Notes: generated by a model from the sequence alone, not told the origin. A stretch of 17,653 bases of DNA from CAZTME01 sp964614795 (GCA_964614795.1 CAZTME010000016.1:1-17653); one strand, 5' to 3'. Numbered from the stretch's first letter, positions 1 through 7,118 are shown. Numbers and translations: made by a program.

Positions 1-1161
1 TATTTTCGTGCCTATTCCAAAAAAAGATTGGTAGTAGTTGCTCCAACGGGAGTGGCTGCGCTCAATGTTGGAGGTCAAACTGTTCACTCGCTTTTTAGGT
101 TGCCACTCTCTGTCATAACAAAGGACAAGCAAAAGGATTTGCGCTTAGACTCAAAAACTGCTTACTTACTTAAAAACTTAGACACTGTTGTTATTGATGA
201 AGTTTCAATGGTGCGAGTAGACATGCTAGAGGCGATTGATTTTCTACTTAAAAAAGCTCGCTCCTCTGATTTGCCTTTTGGTGGAGTGCAAATGGTGATG
301 TTTGGCGACCTTTATCAATTGCCACCAGTGGTGAGTAGCCGTGAATTACAAAAATACTTTACTGACACCTATGGCGGTGTTTATTGCTTCAACGCCGATA
401 GTTGGAAGGCAGCCAATCCTGAAATCGTAGAACTCTCCAACATCTTCCGCCAAAAAGATGGTCAGTTTATTGACCTACTAAATACCGTTCGCAATGGCAG
501 TGTGGATGACACGCTTCTGATTGAGCTCAATAAAAGAGCCAGTATCGAAATCCCATCCGAGGGAACTATTACGCTAGCCACTACCAATCGTTCAGTTAGA
601 GAGATAAATGACCGTCGATTAAATGAGCTTCCTGGACAAGCACATGAGTTTCAAGCAGAAATCACTGGTCAGCTTGAAGAGTCAGCTTTCCCCACTGAGG
701 AAATATTGAGGCTCAAGGTAGGTGCCCAGATAATGATGCTGAGAAATGACCGTGAAAAGCGTTGGGTGAATGGAACACTTGGCACCATTCATTCTATTTC
801 TGGAGATGAAATTAAAGTTGATATTGATGGCTACAAATATACAGTCTCACCAGAGACCTGGAGTAAGATTAGCTACTACTACAACCGTGAGGAACAAAAA
901 GTTGAAGAGGAGGTGGTGAGCACTTTCCGCCAATTTCCACTACGACTAGCTTGGGCAATTACTATTCATAAGTCACAAGGTCAAACCTACAGTAGTGTTG
1001 TTATTGACCTTGGAGACGGCGCATTCGCTCACGGGCAGACCTATGTAGCTCTTAGTCGCTGTACTCAGCTTGAAACTCTTTACTTGAAGCGCGACGTGTA
1101 TCGGGAGGATATTTTGGTAGATAGTAATGTGGTGACGTTTATGAAAGGTGTTGATGCATGA
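1..1161 (+). CDS. PIF1-family DNA helicase (5' partial)
   Basis: The frame is open from the first base, so the gene is cut by the window edge and its Walker A loop lies outside. Counting the first codon as 1, helicase motifs appear in order: VAPTGVAA (motif Ia, about 13-20), VVIDEVSMV (Walker B, D66/E67), FGDLYQLPPV (motif III, about 101-110), the SF1B-type AITIHKSQGQT near 320-330 and HGQTYVALSRC (motif VI) near 344-354. This order and wording match PIF1/RecD-like superfamily 1B helicases, which unwind DNA 5' to 3' using ATP. What remains is 386 aa, and little more than the first motif seems missing. Its stop overlaps the next start in an ATGA, so the AlbA_2 gene is probably translated in coupling. 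A housekeeping role is possible, but linkage to an AlbA_2 protein suggests an accessory or defence module. The family call is firm; the biological role is inferred. Confidence 0.93.
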   Translation, partial: YFRAYSKKRLVVVAPTGVAALNVGGQTVHSLFRLPLSVITKDKQKDLRLDSKTAYLLKNLDTVVIDEVSMVRVDMLEAIDFLLKKARSSDLPFGGVQMVMFGDLYQLPPVVSSRELQKYFTDTYGGVYCFNADSWKAANPEIVELSNIFRQKDGQFIDLLNTVRNGSVDDTLLIELNKRASIEIPSEGTITLATTNRSVREINDRRLNELPGQAHEFQAEITGQLEESAFPTEEILRLKVGAQIMMLRNDREKRWVNGTLGTIHSISGDEIKVDIDGYKYTVSPETWSKISYYYNREEQKVEEEVVSTFRQFPLRLAWAITIHKSQGQTYSSVVIDLGDGAFAHGQTYVALSRCTQLETLYLKRDVYREDILVDSNVVTFMKGVDA

Positions 1162-1736
1162 AAGTCACGGAACTTGAAGCACTAATAGAGGCTGGAACTG
1201 AAACTCAAAATCTAGATTTCAAGGGTGATTGTGCATGGAATGCCGGAAGCTTTGCTAAAGATATTATGGCTATGACCAATGTCCAAGATGGAGGCAGAAT
1301 TGTCATTGGTGTAAAAGAGAATGATGATGGAACCTATGAAAAACAGGGCGTTTCGTCTGATAATGTAGCAACCTTCAAGCGAGATATTATGCTTGACCAG
1401 ATAGCCAAATACACTGACCCACACGTATCTTTTACTGTGGAGTTTGTGAAAGACAGTGATGAGTTAATTTTTATAGTAATTAGTATCGATGCTTTTCAAG
1501 AAGTACCAGTTATTTGTAGAAAAGATGCCACTGAACTACAGGCAGGTGTTCTTTATTATCGAAACCGAGATAAAAAACCTGAGAGTGCTCGAATATCTAA
1601 CTCGTTTGATATGAGAGATGTTATTGAGCGAGCAGCAATAAAGTTAATGCAGAGAGCAAAACGAGTTGGTTATGAGGTACCTGATAAAGAGCAGGGTGTA
1701 AATAAAGCCCTTAGTAATGAAAGGGGTGATTTATGA
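1158..1736 (+). CDS. Schlafen AlbA_2 domain protein, putative nucleic-acid binding
   Basis: This is a 192-aa protein in which nearly the whole length is one AlbA_2 (divergent AAA_4, Schlafen-type) domain. Family signatures visible are LDFKGD near residue 19, an Asn within KDIMAMTNVQDGG near 34-46, IVIGVKEN near 48-55, and a late beta segment ending VLYYRNRDKKPESA. The AlbA_2 fold is known from Schlafen proteins and many bacterial regulators and is thought to bind DNA or RNA. No separate helicase, HTH or nuclease domain is fused here, so the neighbouring PIF1 helicase may supply the motor. The start is fixed by a 4-base ATGA overlap with the helicase. The stop overlaps the next gene in the same way, so three genes form one coupled operon. 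The precise activity is unknown. Confidence 0.85.
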   Translation: MKVTELEALIEAGTETQNLDFKGDCAWNAGSFAKDIMAMTNVQDGGRIVIGVKENDDGTYEKQGVSSDNVATFKRDIMLDQIAKYTDPHVSFTVEFVKDSDELIFIVISIDAFQEVPVICRKDATELQAGVLYYRNRDKKPESARISNSFDMRDVIERAAIKLMQRAKRVGYEVPDKEQGVNKALSNERGDL

Positions 1737-2464
1737 CGGGAGAAGAACTGGTAAAAATTGTTAAGCAAAGGGGGTATTGGCGAGTACTTTTTGAGCCACT
1801 GGCTTATGATGAAAAGCTTAAACCACTTCGAAGATGTAAAGAGATTGTTGAGCAAAACTCAATTAGGTTAAGAGGCTGGGATTACCCACACATACCAAGT
1901 AGAAATGATGATGATACGGCATTAGAACCTGGCGATAACTATTGGCAGGGTTGGCTTAATTGGCAGGATTATCATCATAAAGAGTTTTGGAGAATGTATC
2001 AGAGTGGGCAATTTGTTCATTATTTTGGTTTGATTGAGGATTGGGCTGATGATTACGTTATAAAAAGCATGTGGCAGCAAGAAGATATTGTTGCTCAACC
2101 AGGTGAAGTGCTAGGTATTATAAATGCAACCTACTTTATAACTGAGATTTATCAATTTTTGTCACGGCTTACTTCTGAACAGATTTATAACGAAGGAGTA
2201 AGAGTTACCATTGGTTTGCATAATACTGAAAATAGAAGACTTTTCGTTGATGGTTATAACAGGGCACCGTTGTTTCACGAAAGAAAAACTAGGGCGAAAG
2301 AAATTATTTTCAAGGAAAAATACACCACGGAACAGATTTTGGCTGACCCCAAAGAACTAGCGCTTGAAGTGATTATATATATTTTAGAACGATTTGGTTG
2401 GGACCCTCCAAATATTGAAGCAATTAAAAACGACCAGCAAAAATTACTTGAAAGAAAAATATAG
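1733..2464 (+). CDS. unknown 243-aa protein of the PIF1-AlbA_2 operon
   Basis: I do not recognise a named domain. The start is supported by an ATGA overlap with the AlbA_2 gene and by a Shine-Dalgarno-like AAGGGG at 1721-1726. The protein is soluble, rich in Trp and Tyr in its first half (RLRGWDYPHIP, NYWQGWLNWQDYHHKEFW) and helical at its C-terminus, with no signal peptide or membrane segment. The aromatic and charged pattern RGWDYPHI next to paired Trp residues looks like a conserved core rather than random sequence, and I have the impression that similar proteins accompany AlbA_2 genes elsewhere, which needs a neighbourhood search. The tight coupling suggests it works with the AlbA_2 and helicase proteins. 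No function is assigned. Confidence 0.85.
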   Translation: MTGEELVKIVKQRGYWRVLFEPLAYDEKLKPLRRCKEIVEQNSIRLRGWDYPHIPSRNDDDTALEPGDNYWQGWLNWQDYHHKEFWRMYQSGQFVHYFGLIEDWADDYVIKSMWQQEDIVAQPGEVLGIINATYFITEIYQFLSRLTSEQIYNEGVRVTIGLHNTENRRLFVDGYNRAPLFHERKTRAKEIIFKEKYTTEQILADPKELALEVIIYILERFGWDPPNIEAIKNDQQKLLERKI

Positions 2465-2483
2465 CTAGCTATAGGAAGTTATT

Positions 2484-2774
2484 ATGTGGACAAACATTTT
2501 TACAATTATTACGGCTTTAATGTTTGTTAGTGTTGGTATTTATTTCGTCATTCAGTACAAAAAAATTGGGCTCATTGAGAAAGAAATTGACAAACTTGAG
2601 GATGATTGGGATGAAGTACCAAAAAAATCAAAAAATCCTTATGTTAATAATGCGACTCTAATGAAGATAATTGCCAAAAATAGAGAGCCTATTGAACGAA
2701 AAATATACCGCTTAAAACAAAAAAGACAGTTTATTCTTGATAAGCTTCCATTGATAAGTTGGTTTAAGAAATAG
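2484..2774 (+). CDS. small single-span membrane protein with coiled-coil tail
   Basis: This is a 96-aa protein. Residues about 4-25 (IFTIITALMFVSVGIYFVIQ) form one hydrophobic span next to the N-terminus. Charged heptad-like stretches follow (IGLIEKEIDKLEDDWDE and REPIERKIYRLKQKRQFI), probably a cytoplasmic helical hairpin or coiled coil. AGGAAG at 2473-2478 is a good ribosome binding site six bases before the ATG. It begins 19 bases after the preceding gene and could be the last member of that operon. It ends a few bases from the convergent gene on the other strand. No family is recognised; the topology is the only inference. Confidence 0.7.
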   Translation: MWTNIFTIITALMFVSVGIYFVIQYKKIGLIEKEIDKLEDDWDEVPKKSKNPYVNNATLMKIIAKNREPIERKIYRLKQKRQFILDKLPLISWFKK

Positions 2775-2782
2775 TTCCAAAA

Positions 2783-3295
2783 CTAAGACTCAACAATAGC
2801 GAGGGACTTTAATTCATCTTCATACCTAAAGTGAGCATAGGAAATTGGCTCATTTGATTGGCTTAGTTTGACGACAGTGAGACTGATGCTTTCCCCATTC
2901 TCGTTTACTGGGACTCTAATTTGAGCACCATTGCCTGAAATAATAAGTTTATTGTCCTCTAACTTAACACTATCGATAGTTTTTATTGGGAAATTAGTTG
3001 CAAGCTTATCCATTCTTTCAAAATAGGTTTTTTGGTCAGCTTCATTAACTTTTCTTGTTTCGATTAGCTTATCTCCAGAAAAAATTTCCCAGTCGCCCGT
3101 AATATGCAGTTGATATTGGCCTTTATCATAAGGCTCATCATCACCATCCTTACCAGGAATAGTGTCAGTGTATTTTTGACCAATATCAATTGTTAACCAG
3201 CCATCAGCAGGATGAATTACTCGCCAAATGGAATTACCCACTATTGGCTGAAAATTAGCAATAAACTGCTGGAATGAAATTGATTTGGTTTGCAT
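2783..3295 (-). CDS. unknown 170-aa beta-rich protein
   Basis: No named family is recognised. The protein starts MQTKSISFQQFIANFQPIVG and continues with alternating short hydrophobic strands and polar turns (WRVIHPADGWLTIDIG, YQLHITGDWEIF, NKLIISGNGAQIRVPV), so it is probably a compact beta-rich cytoplasmic protein. There is no signal peptide or membrane segment. It is the kind of fold often seen for immunity or stress-associated hypothetical proteins, but nothing here proves that. No Shine-Dalgarno site precedes the ATG; instead a TAAAAT hexamer lies exactly six bases upstream (3307-3302, minus strand), which would place the transcript start on the ATG itself. It runs convergent to the PIF1 operon and sits directly downstream of the terminator of the GC-rich gene. 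Confidence 0.72.
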   Translation of the reverse strand: MQTKSISFQQFIANFQPIVGNSIWRVIHPADGWLTIDIGQKYTDTIPGKDGDDEPYDKGQYQLHITGDWEIFSGDKLIETRKVNEADQKTYFERMDKLATNFPIKTIDSVKLEDNKLIISGNGAQIRVPVNENGESISLTVVKLSQSNEPISYAHFRYEDELKSLAIVES

Positions 3296-3301
3296 AATGT
3301 T

Positions 3302-3307
3302 ATTTTA
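3302..3307 (-). promoter_or_regulatory. -10 element giving a leaderless start
   Basis: The minus strand reads TAAAAT, then the six bases AACATT, then the ATG of the 170-aa gene. A -10 hexamer at that distance places +1 on or next to the start codon. No convincing -35 is present, because that position falls inside the stem of the neighbouring terminator. Confidence 0.5.
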
Positions 3308-3310
3308 ACA

Positions 3311-3348
3311 TGAAGAAAAGAGAAGGGCTGCCCCCGAAGAGGCAGCCC
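3311..3348 (-). terminator. intrinsic terminator with UUCG tetraloop
   Basis: On the minus strand GGGCTGCCTC pairs with GGGGCAGCCC (3348-3325) in a 10-bp stem with one T-G wobble, closed by C(TTCG)G, an unusually stable tetraloop. TTCTCTTTTCTTCA follows. It lies 21 bases after the stop of the GC-rich mini-gene and ends where the next minus-strand promoter begins. Confidence 0.9.
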
Positions 3349-3368
3349 AGTGAGGTGATACTGGCGGC

Positions 3369-3575
3369 TTACGAATACTTGTGGCGGTTGTTGGACCACC
3401 ACGTTTCGGCCTTGCGGCGCACGCCGCCGTAGCCGTCGCGCTCCCGGTCCCACTTGTCCCACTGGTTGTGGTAGTAGGTCGAGAATTCGTCGAGAGCATC
3501 GTTGCCCCGCCAGTCCTTGCCGCGGATCCCTGCGTCACGCGCGGCCTTACGGAACGTTTCGTTCTCGTAACTCAT
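3369..3575 (-). CDS. GC-rich 68-aa small protein, function unknown
   Basis: The start MSYENETFRKAARDAG is chosen over an upstream in-frame ATG because AGGAGG lies ten bases before it, the best ribosome binding site in the window. The product is hydrophilic and rich in Arg, Lys, Asp, Trp and Tyr (RGKDWRGND, YYHNQWDKWDRERDGYGG, RRKAETWWSNNRHKYS). It has no cysteine and no hydrophobic segment, which suits a small nucleic-acid or protein-binding factor, but no family is recognised. Bases 3361-3540 contain 116 G/C out of 180, and nearly every codon ends in G or C, quite unlike the AT-ending codons of its neighbours. It has its own terminator and a plausible promoter (TTGCAT, 17 bases, TATATC around 3675-3650). 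Recent transfer from a high-GC donor, or a short and very highly expressed gene with a special codon set, are the two readings. Confidence 0.75.
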   Translation of the reverse strand: MSYENETFRKAARDAGIRGKDWRGNDALDEFSTYYHNQWDKWDRERDGYGGVRRKAETWWSNNRHKYS

Positions 3576-3648
3576 TGTGAAAGAACCTCCTATTGTGATA
3601 TTTCGAAGCTTATGGCGCAATTGCCGTGCCTTGATAGGGTCGAGCGGG

Positions 3649-3689
3649 ATATATCAACAAGTATTTAATTATGCAATAGATTGATATAT
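3649..3689. repeat. 9-bp inverted repeat ATATATCAA...TTGATATAT
   Basis: ATATATCAA at 3649-3657 is the exact complement of TTGATATAT at 3681-3689, with 23 bases between. The right arm is part of a motif found again at 5055, 6160 and 9705. It overlaps the probable promoter of the GC-rich gene and could be an operator. Confidence 0.45.
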
Positions 3690-3719
3690 TTTTATCTATC
3701 TCCATCTAGATAAGTCAAC

Positions 3720-4010
3720 CTCTTTACTCACGCGCAGTTCCATCAGGGGAGGTACGAGGTTTTTATTGACCCCGTAGGTGGGGGTGGGAGCTACCCAAGT
3801 GTAGTACCACAGACACAACAAACCGCACGACCTCATTGGACGTGTAATCAATACACAGGTTTCTACCGATGTCCCGATAGAGAAAAACAGGTGATTATCT
3901 ATGCGTAGGCAGGCTGATACTGTGGGTTTTGGTTCGTATCAGGGAAAAACGGTCGGATAAAATCCCACAGGGGGAGCAACGTCCTATAACGAATCAGTCA
4001 CCAGATCTAT
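3720..4010 (+). ncRNA. candidate structured RNA, RNase P S-domain-like segments
   Basis: No protein-coding frame is convincing between 3576 and 4167, yet base pairing is dense. GGTAC 3751-3755 pairs GTACC 3804-3808 (or GAGGT 3756-3760 pairs ACCTC 3830-3834); GTGTA 3842-3846 pairs TACAC 3852-3856; ATAGA 3877-3881 pairs TCTAT 3898-3902; CTGATAC 3914-3920 pairs GTATCAG 3936-3942; and TGTGGG 3921-3926 in the last loop pairs CCCACA 3964-3969, which makes a pseudoknot-like crossing. Two unpaired stretches recall RNase P RNA: CCACAGACACAACAAACCGC (3807-3826) and AAAATCCCACAGGGGGAGCA (3959-3978). The universal P4 strands (GAGGAAAGTCC and the terminal CCGGCTTA) are not visible, so a normal RNase P RNA is not supported. 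Strand and ends are estimates. It could be a divergent or decayed RNase P RNA, or another RNA class. Confidence 0.4.
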
Positions 4011-4106
4011 TTACCTATTTATACCCTAACGATACCACTTCCTCGAGTGACTCGAACCAGTATTTTCAAGAAAAATCCTACTACTAACTAATAATTCTTC
4101 TTGAGC

Positions 4107-4121
4107 CAAGAGATTCTCTTG
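4107..4121. repeat. perfect hairpin CAAGAG-ATT-CTCTTG
   Basis: CAAGAG and CTCTTG surround a 3-base loop just upstream of the -10 element of the next gene, with looser pairing outside it. No T-run follows, so it looks more like an operator than a terminator. Confidence 0.35.
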
Positions 4122-4144
4122 AGGCATTTTAATCTCTATTGCTA

Positions 4145-4150
4145 TATAAT
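4145..4150 (+). promoter_or_regulatory. consensus -10 TATAAT before the CHAD-like gene
   Basis: TATAAT lies 17 bases before the ATG at 4168, so the transcript would have a leader of only about 11 bases. TTGAGG at 4119-4124 is a weak -35 candidate with a long 20-base spacer. There is no Shine-Dalgarno site in the leader. Confidence 0.55.
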
Positions 4151-4167
4151 ACATAACAGATACACAT

Positions 4168-4989
4168 ATGCTATTTCAGCTTGAACAAACAAGCCAAGAT
4201 ACTTTATTTGAAAATGATCTTCTTGAGCATTCCTCAAGTACTCCCTCTCTTGGATCATCATTTGTAGATTTAGTTTCTGAAAAAGCTGCAATTCATACTA
4301 TTTGTGATTATGCAATCCAAAGATGGAGGACAACGTTTGATAGAAGTGAATTTATCGAAAAATTGAAGGCTTATGATGAATATTTCCGAAATGGTGGGAC
4401 TGTAGAGGATCGAAATGGTGAGCTAGATGAATTATTCAGATATTTCAAAAATATTCGTAAATCTGTGCTATATCTACGTACTGTTAAGGAACTTTTCGAT
4501 CAAAATCATGATTGCCCAGAAGAATTAAAGTTATTTTCGTGGAGTCTTGGCCAATTTAAGGATACTTTCCATAGGCCAGAACTTGCTATAAAACACGAAT
4601 TATCCCTATTTGATTACGTGAACGATTCATCAGGACAGTTGGAAACTATTGAGATTAAAGAGTCAGATTCGGTATCTGTATTAGCATATGTTGAAAATCC
4701 ACTTTCAACCATAGAATCGTTAATAGACCTGAGTGAACTACCAGCGAGAAAATTTCATAAGCTAAGAAAAAGACTTAGAATATTTTCAATAATATTCACA
4801 ATTGCAGTTGAAAATTCCACCTACACTCAATTTTCAGCTTTAAAAGACTACATGGTTATGCTCAACGATGAACTCGGTGAGATTAATGATGAGCTAATAG
4901 CTACTAATTTAAATGGCGGGACTGAATATGATCAACAAGTTGTAACACTTAGCCCAGAACTCAAACAAAAAATCAGAAAATTACTTTAA
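4168..4989 (+). CDS. CHAD-like all-helical protein
   Basis: This is a 273-aa, soluble, strongly helical protein. Residues 195-206 (KFHKLRKRLRIF) and 232-243 (LNDELGEINDEL) resemble the second half of a CHAD domain, where a conserved His begins a basic helix and a late helix carries a LG-x-hydrophobic-ND signature. An earlier basic helix (YFKNIRKSVLYLRTV, 92-106) could be the first-half equivalent, though the usual first-half HxxRVxxRR pattern is not evident. CHAD domains bind inorganic polyphosphate through these basic surfaces. The first 35 residues are polar and probably disordered. The gene stands alone behind a near-consensus -10. The family call is tentative; the match is to a pattern, not to a full alignment. 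Confidence 0.7.
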   Translation: MLFQLEQTSQDTLFENDLLEHSSSTPSLGSSFVDLVSEKAAIHTICDYAIQRWRTTFDRSEFIEKLKAYDEYFRNGGTVEDRNGELDELFRYFKNIRKSVLYLRTVKELFDQNHDCPEELKLFSWSLGQFKDTFHRPELAIKHELSLFDYVNDSSGQLETIEIKESDSVSVLAYVENPLSTIESLIDLSELPARKFHKLRKRLRIFSIIFTIAVENSTYTQFSALKDYMVMLNDELGEINDELIATNLNGGTEYDQQVVTLSPELKQKIRKLL

Positions 4990-5185
4990 ATATTATCAAC
5001 TCCTTAATAGTTTGAGTAAGCAGACGGATGGGGAGCAACATATAAAAAAAATATATATATCAATCTATTAATCATTATTATCAACGTCTAATTAAATGAA
5101 ATTAGCAATCAAGGTGATTCCGTTATTTGATTACCCTTTAATTCCTACTAGTTGTTCGCGTAGATAACTGATATCGTTTCCAAAT

Positions 5186-5410
5186 ATGGCAAAAGTCACA
5201 AACTCTGAAGTAATAGCAACTCTGGCAGGTCAACAATTGGACGATTTGGCAAAACTAGAAGGCGCAAATGCAAAAAATCGTCCAGGAATGTTTGTTGGGC
5301 TAACTAGCGTACTCGAGGGAGATGACCCTTATGCAAGTAGAAACCTCGATACGCCCGATGCTAAAGGTTACACACCTTCGAAAGATATAGCTCACGTACC
5401 GAAAAAATAG
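5186..5410 (+). CDS. small hydrophilic protein, 74 aa, unknown
   Basis: The reading frame MAKVTNSEVIATLAGQQLDD continues to a polar, Pro- and Asp-containing tail ending DIAHVPKK. Composition is protein-like: an N-terminal helix, then a probably extended C-terminal half with no hydrophobic span. There is no Shine-Dalgarno site and no recognised family. It stands alone between the CHAD-like gene and a decayed gene. It may be a real small gene or a surviving piece of a larger one. Confidence 0.45.
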   Translation: MAKVTNSEVIATLAGQQLDDLAKLEGANAKNRPGMFVGLTSVLEGDDPYASRNLDTPDAKGYTPSKDIAHVPKK

Positions 5411-5441
5411 CTTTTCACAATTGCCACTGGATTATCAAGGT

Positions 5442-6010
5442 TCAACTGCTTTCATCCTCGACTAGTAGACCGATTCCTAGTTTTTGAGCCATTAGTCCGT
5501 CATGATTGTCATCAATAATGAATACTCGTGAAGGTAATACCATACTTCGAAGGATTAAATATTGCAACTTTTTATACAATGGTAGTTGGAGTTTATTAGT
5601 TAGTGGATTTCTGGCTTCCATCCTCGCCAATAGTTCTTAAAAATGCCAGGATCGATTGGATAAGCAGCTTTCTTCCGGCTTCCTTAATAAATGCATCTAT
5701 ATCCTCTGCATATATTGATGCCTAGAAAGAATATTTGTTTAGCTCTGGTATTCCTTCTTTTGTTGAGCGATAAGAAAGGGTGTATTTTGCTAAATCTGGC
5801 CGTGTTTTATCTTGATAATAGTACACTTGATCAAAATCTGCGCGAACTTGTTTATTTCTCCGTATCTTCCCCCAAAGTGTACTGCAGTACCATCTACGTC
5901 AAAAAAATGCTTCCTCCGTCATGCAAATCATCAACTTCAGCTCTAAAGCTTCTAAAGTAGTTTTTCTTAGCACTTGGGATAAAGCAAGCTTGTTCGCGAC
6001 TTCTTGTCAT
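5442..6010 (-). pseudogene. decayed HAD-like hydrolase
   Basis: Reading the minus strand across frames recovers one coherent protein. It has an ATG at 6010, a HAD motif I-like IFFDVDGTAVHFG, then QVRADFDQVYYYQDKTRPDL, ASIYAEDIDAFIKEAG, AAYPIDPGIFKNYWRGWKPE, and finally SRVFIIDDNHDGLMAQKLGI before the stop at 5444-5442. Keeping these in one frame needs about four frame changes and passage through an in-frame TAG at 5724-5722. Two of the frame changes fall at homopolymers (seven A at 5901-5907 and five C at 5869-5873 on the plus strand). HAD enzymes are Asp-nucleophile phosphatases and related hydrolases; the DVDGT motif and the late IDDN-x-DGL-x-A-x-KLG segment fit that fold, but the subfamily is not identified. 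The number of lesions argues for a dead gene. Confidence 0.6.
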
Positions 6011-6159
6011 ATAGGCAAAATTGATTATATTCCAGTTAATTATTTAATCATTAATTTCCTCATCCCATAACAAATCTCCTCACTTTTTCTCTCTTGAGAA
6101 AACTAGTTCGTGTAGTGACCTGTTCGGGGAGCTTGGAAAATAACACACTTATTAGATCT

Positions 6160-6216
6160 ATATATCAACCCAATTTCACAATCATACCTCGAATAGGACA
6201 GCTGATCTGGGACACG
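6160..6216. repeat. long direct repeat, copy 1
   Basis: The last 34 bases (6183-6216) match 9728-9761 at all but one position (T at 6189, C at 9732). They include CGAATAGGACAGCTG and ATCTGGGACACG. The preceding 20-odd bases (ATATATCAACCCAATT at 6160) match the other copy more loosely. Two GGACA units nine bases apart, read in reverse as TGTCC...TGTCC, resemble repeated protein-binding sites at insertion-sequence ends. Confidence 0.85.
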
Positions 6217-6230
6217 AACTGCGTGCGAAA

Positions 6231-7103
6231 TTAGTTGCTACTCCGAAGCACTACGACGCCAATTATTCCAATAAATGCAAGCATGATTCCGAGATATTTT
6301 CTTCTGGAAATTTTTTCTTTTAGAAGAATCCGTGACAACACTACAGTAAGTGCGCCGTTAGTTCCCGTGAGTGGAGAGGCAATTGATGCTGGGGCGAACG
6401 AAAAACTTAACCACAAAAACCCTGTTCCAGTAATGTTGAAAAGACCTCCCATTAAGGCGAATTTATAATCTCCTAACGTTTTTCTTACACCAGTGATCGC
6501 TTTTGTAAATGATTCCTTTTCGACTTTTAGGTAGATAAGAGCCACGGGAATTTGAATAAGGCCTAAAGCAAAAAGAAAACTATAGTCAGCTGATCTATCG
6601 ATATATCCTTTTGAAATTGAATCGGACAAGCCAATGCAAAAAGCAGCAATAAAGGGCCAAATTACCCCTTTTTGCAACAGCTCGTTTTTATTTGCGTGAT
6701 CTGGATAGCTTGCGATTATGCTGCCCAGAATTGCGAAAATTATAAACAGATAAGCATTAGGTGTAAGTATTTCGCCAAGTAAGATTCGAGAAAGAATAAC
6801 TGTGTAAACAGGATACGTTGCCAATACTGTAGTCGTAACCGCTAGTTCTCCATGAGAAAGAGCATAAAATACAATGGCTTCAGATAAGATTGCAGAGATA
6901 GCGGCATAGAAAAATGCCTCTGCCCAGTTGACAGTGCCTGAAATACCTAGAAAAAATGCTAGTGGAACCCAAATTAATAAACCAAATAGTGCATCAAATA
7001 AAAATGCAACCGATGGTTGAAGTTCCTTGTAGCTTTTCCGAAGTGAAAGCTGTGAAAATGAGATAAAGACAGCGGATAGAATAGCGAAAAAAATTCCCAG
7101 CAT
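6231..7103 (-). CDS. EamA/DMT-superfamily transporter
   Basis: This is a 290-aa integral membrane protein with about ten hydrophobic spans arranged as two EamA repeats. Repeat one ends with the typical AVTTTVLATYPVYTVILSR...LGEILTP, and repeat two with SIASPLTGTNGALTVVLSR...LKEKISRRKYLGI. Members export amino acids, nucleosides or other small metabolites; the substrate cannot be read from sequence. I choose the ATG at 7103 (MLGIFFAILSAVFISF) over an upstream frame start at 7151. A -10 TATACT (7118-7113, minus strand) lies nine bases before it, so the longer form would begin upstream of the promoter. The gene ends 14 bases from a copy of the long direct repeat. A second, distantly related EamA gene lies beyond the other copy. 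Confidence 0.9.
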   Translation of the reverse strand: MLGIFFAILSAVFISFSQLSLRKSYKELQPSVAFLFDALFGLLIWVPLAFFLGISGTVNWAEAFFYAAISAILSEAIVFYALSHGELAVTTTVLATYPVYTVILSRILLGEILTPNAYLFIIFAILGSIIASYPDHANKNELLQKGVIWPFIAAFCIGLSDSISKGYIDRSADYSFLFALGLIQIPVALIYLKVEKESFTKAITGVRKTLGDYKFALMGGLFNITGTGFLWLSFSFAPASIASPLTGTNGALTVVLSRILLKEKISRRKYLGIMLAFIGIIGVVVLRSSN

Positions 7104-7112
7104 GATGTGTAT

Positions 7113-7118
7113 AGTATA
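7113..7118 (-). promoter_or_regulatory. -10 TATACT almost on the EamA start
   Basis: TATACT on the minus strand ends nine bases before the ATG at 7103, giving a predicted leader of about three bases and no room for a Shine-Dalgarno site. Confidence 0.45.

Noticed and set aside
3381..3668. Plus-strand open frame across the GC-rich gene
   Set aside because: It is the antisense shadow of the minus-strand gene, whose ribosome site, codon pattern and terminator fit far better.
3720..4010. A regular RNase P RNA, tmRNA or T-box call for the structured gap
   Set aside because: The RNase P P4 strands are not visible, no tmRNA tag frame or tRNA-like ends are seen, and the T-box sequence is absent; only a generic structured-RNA candidate is supportable.
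4030..4065. GGTTCGAGTC on the minus strand resembling a tRNA T-loop
   Set aside because: No complementary T-stem and no acceptor, D or anticodon stems at the right distances on either strand.
3971..5040. GGGGAGCAAC repeated at 3971-3980 and 5031-5040
   Set aside because: Only ten bases match and flanks differ; several such chance matches are expected in 17 kb.
5691..5960. Plus-strand 89-codon frame
   Set aside because: It lies antisense to the recoverable HAD-like sequence and has no ribosome site or protein-like domain pattern.
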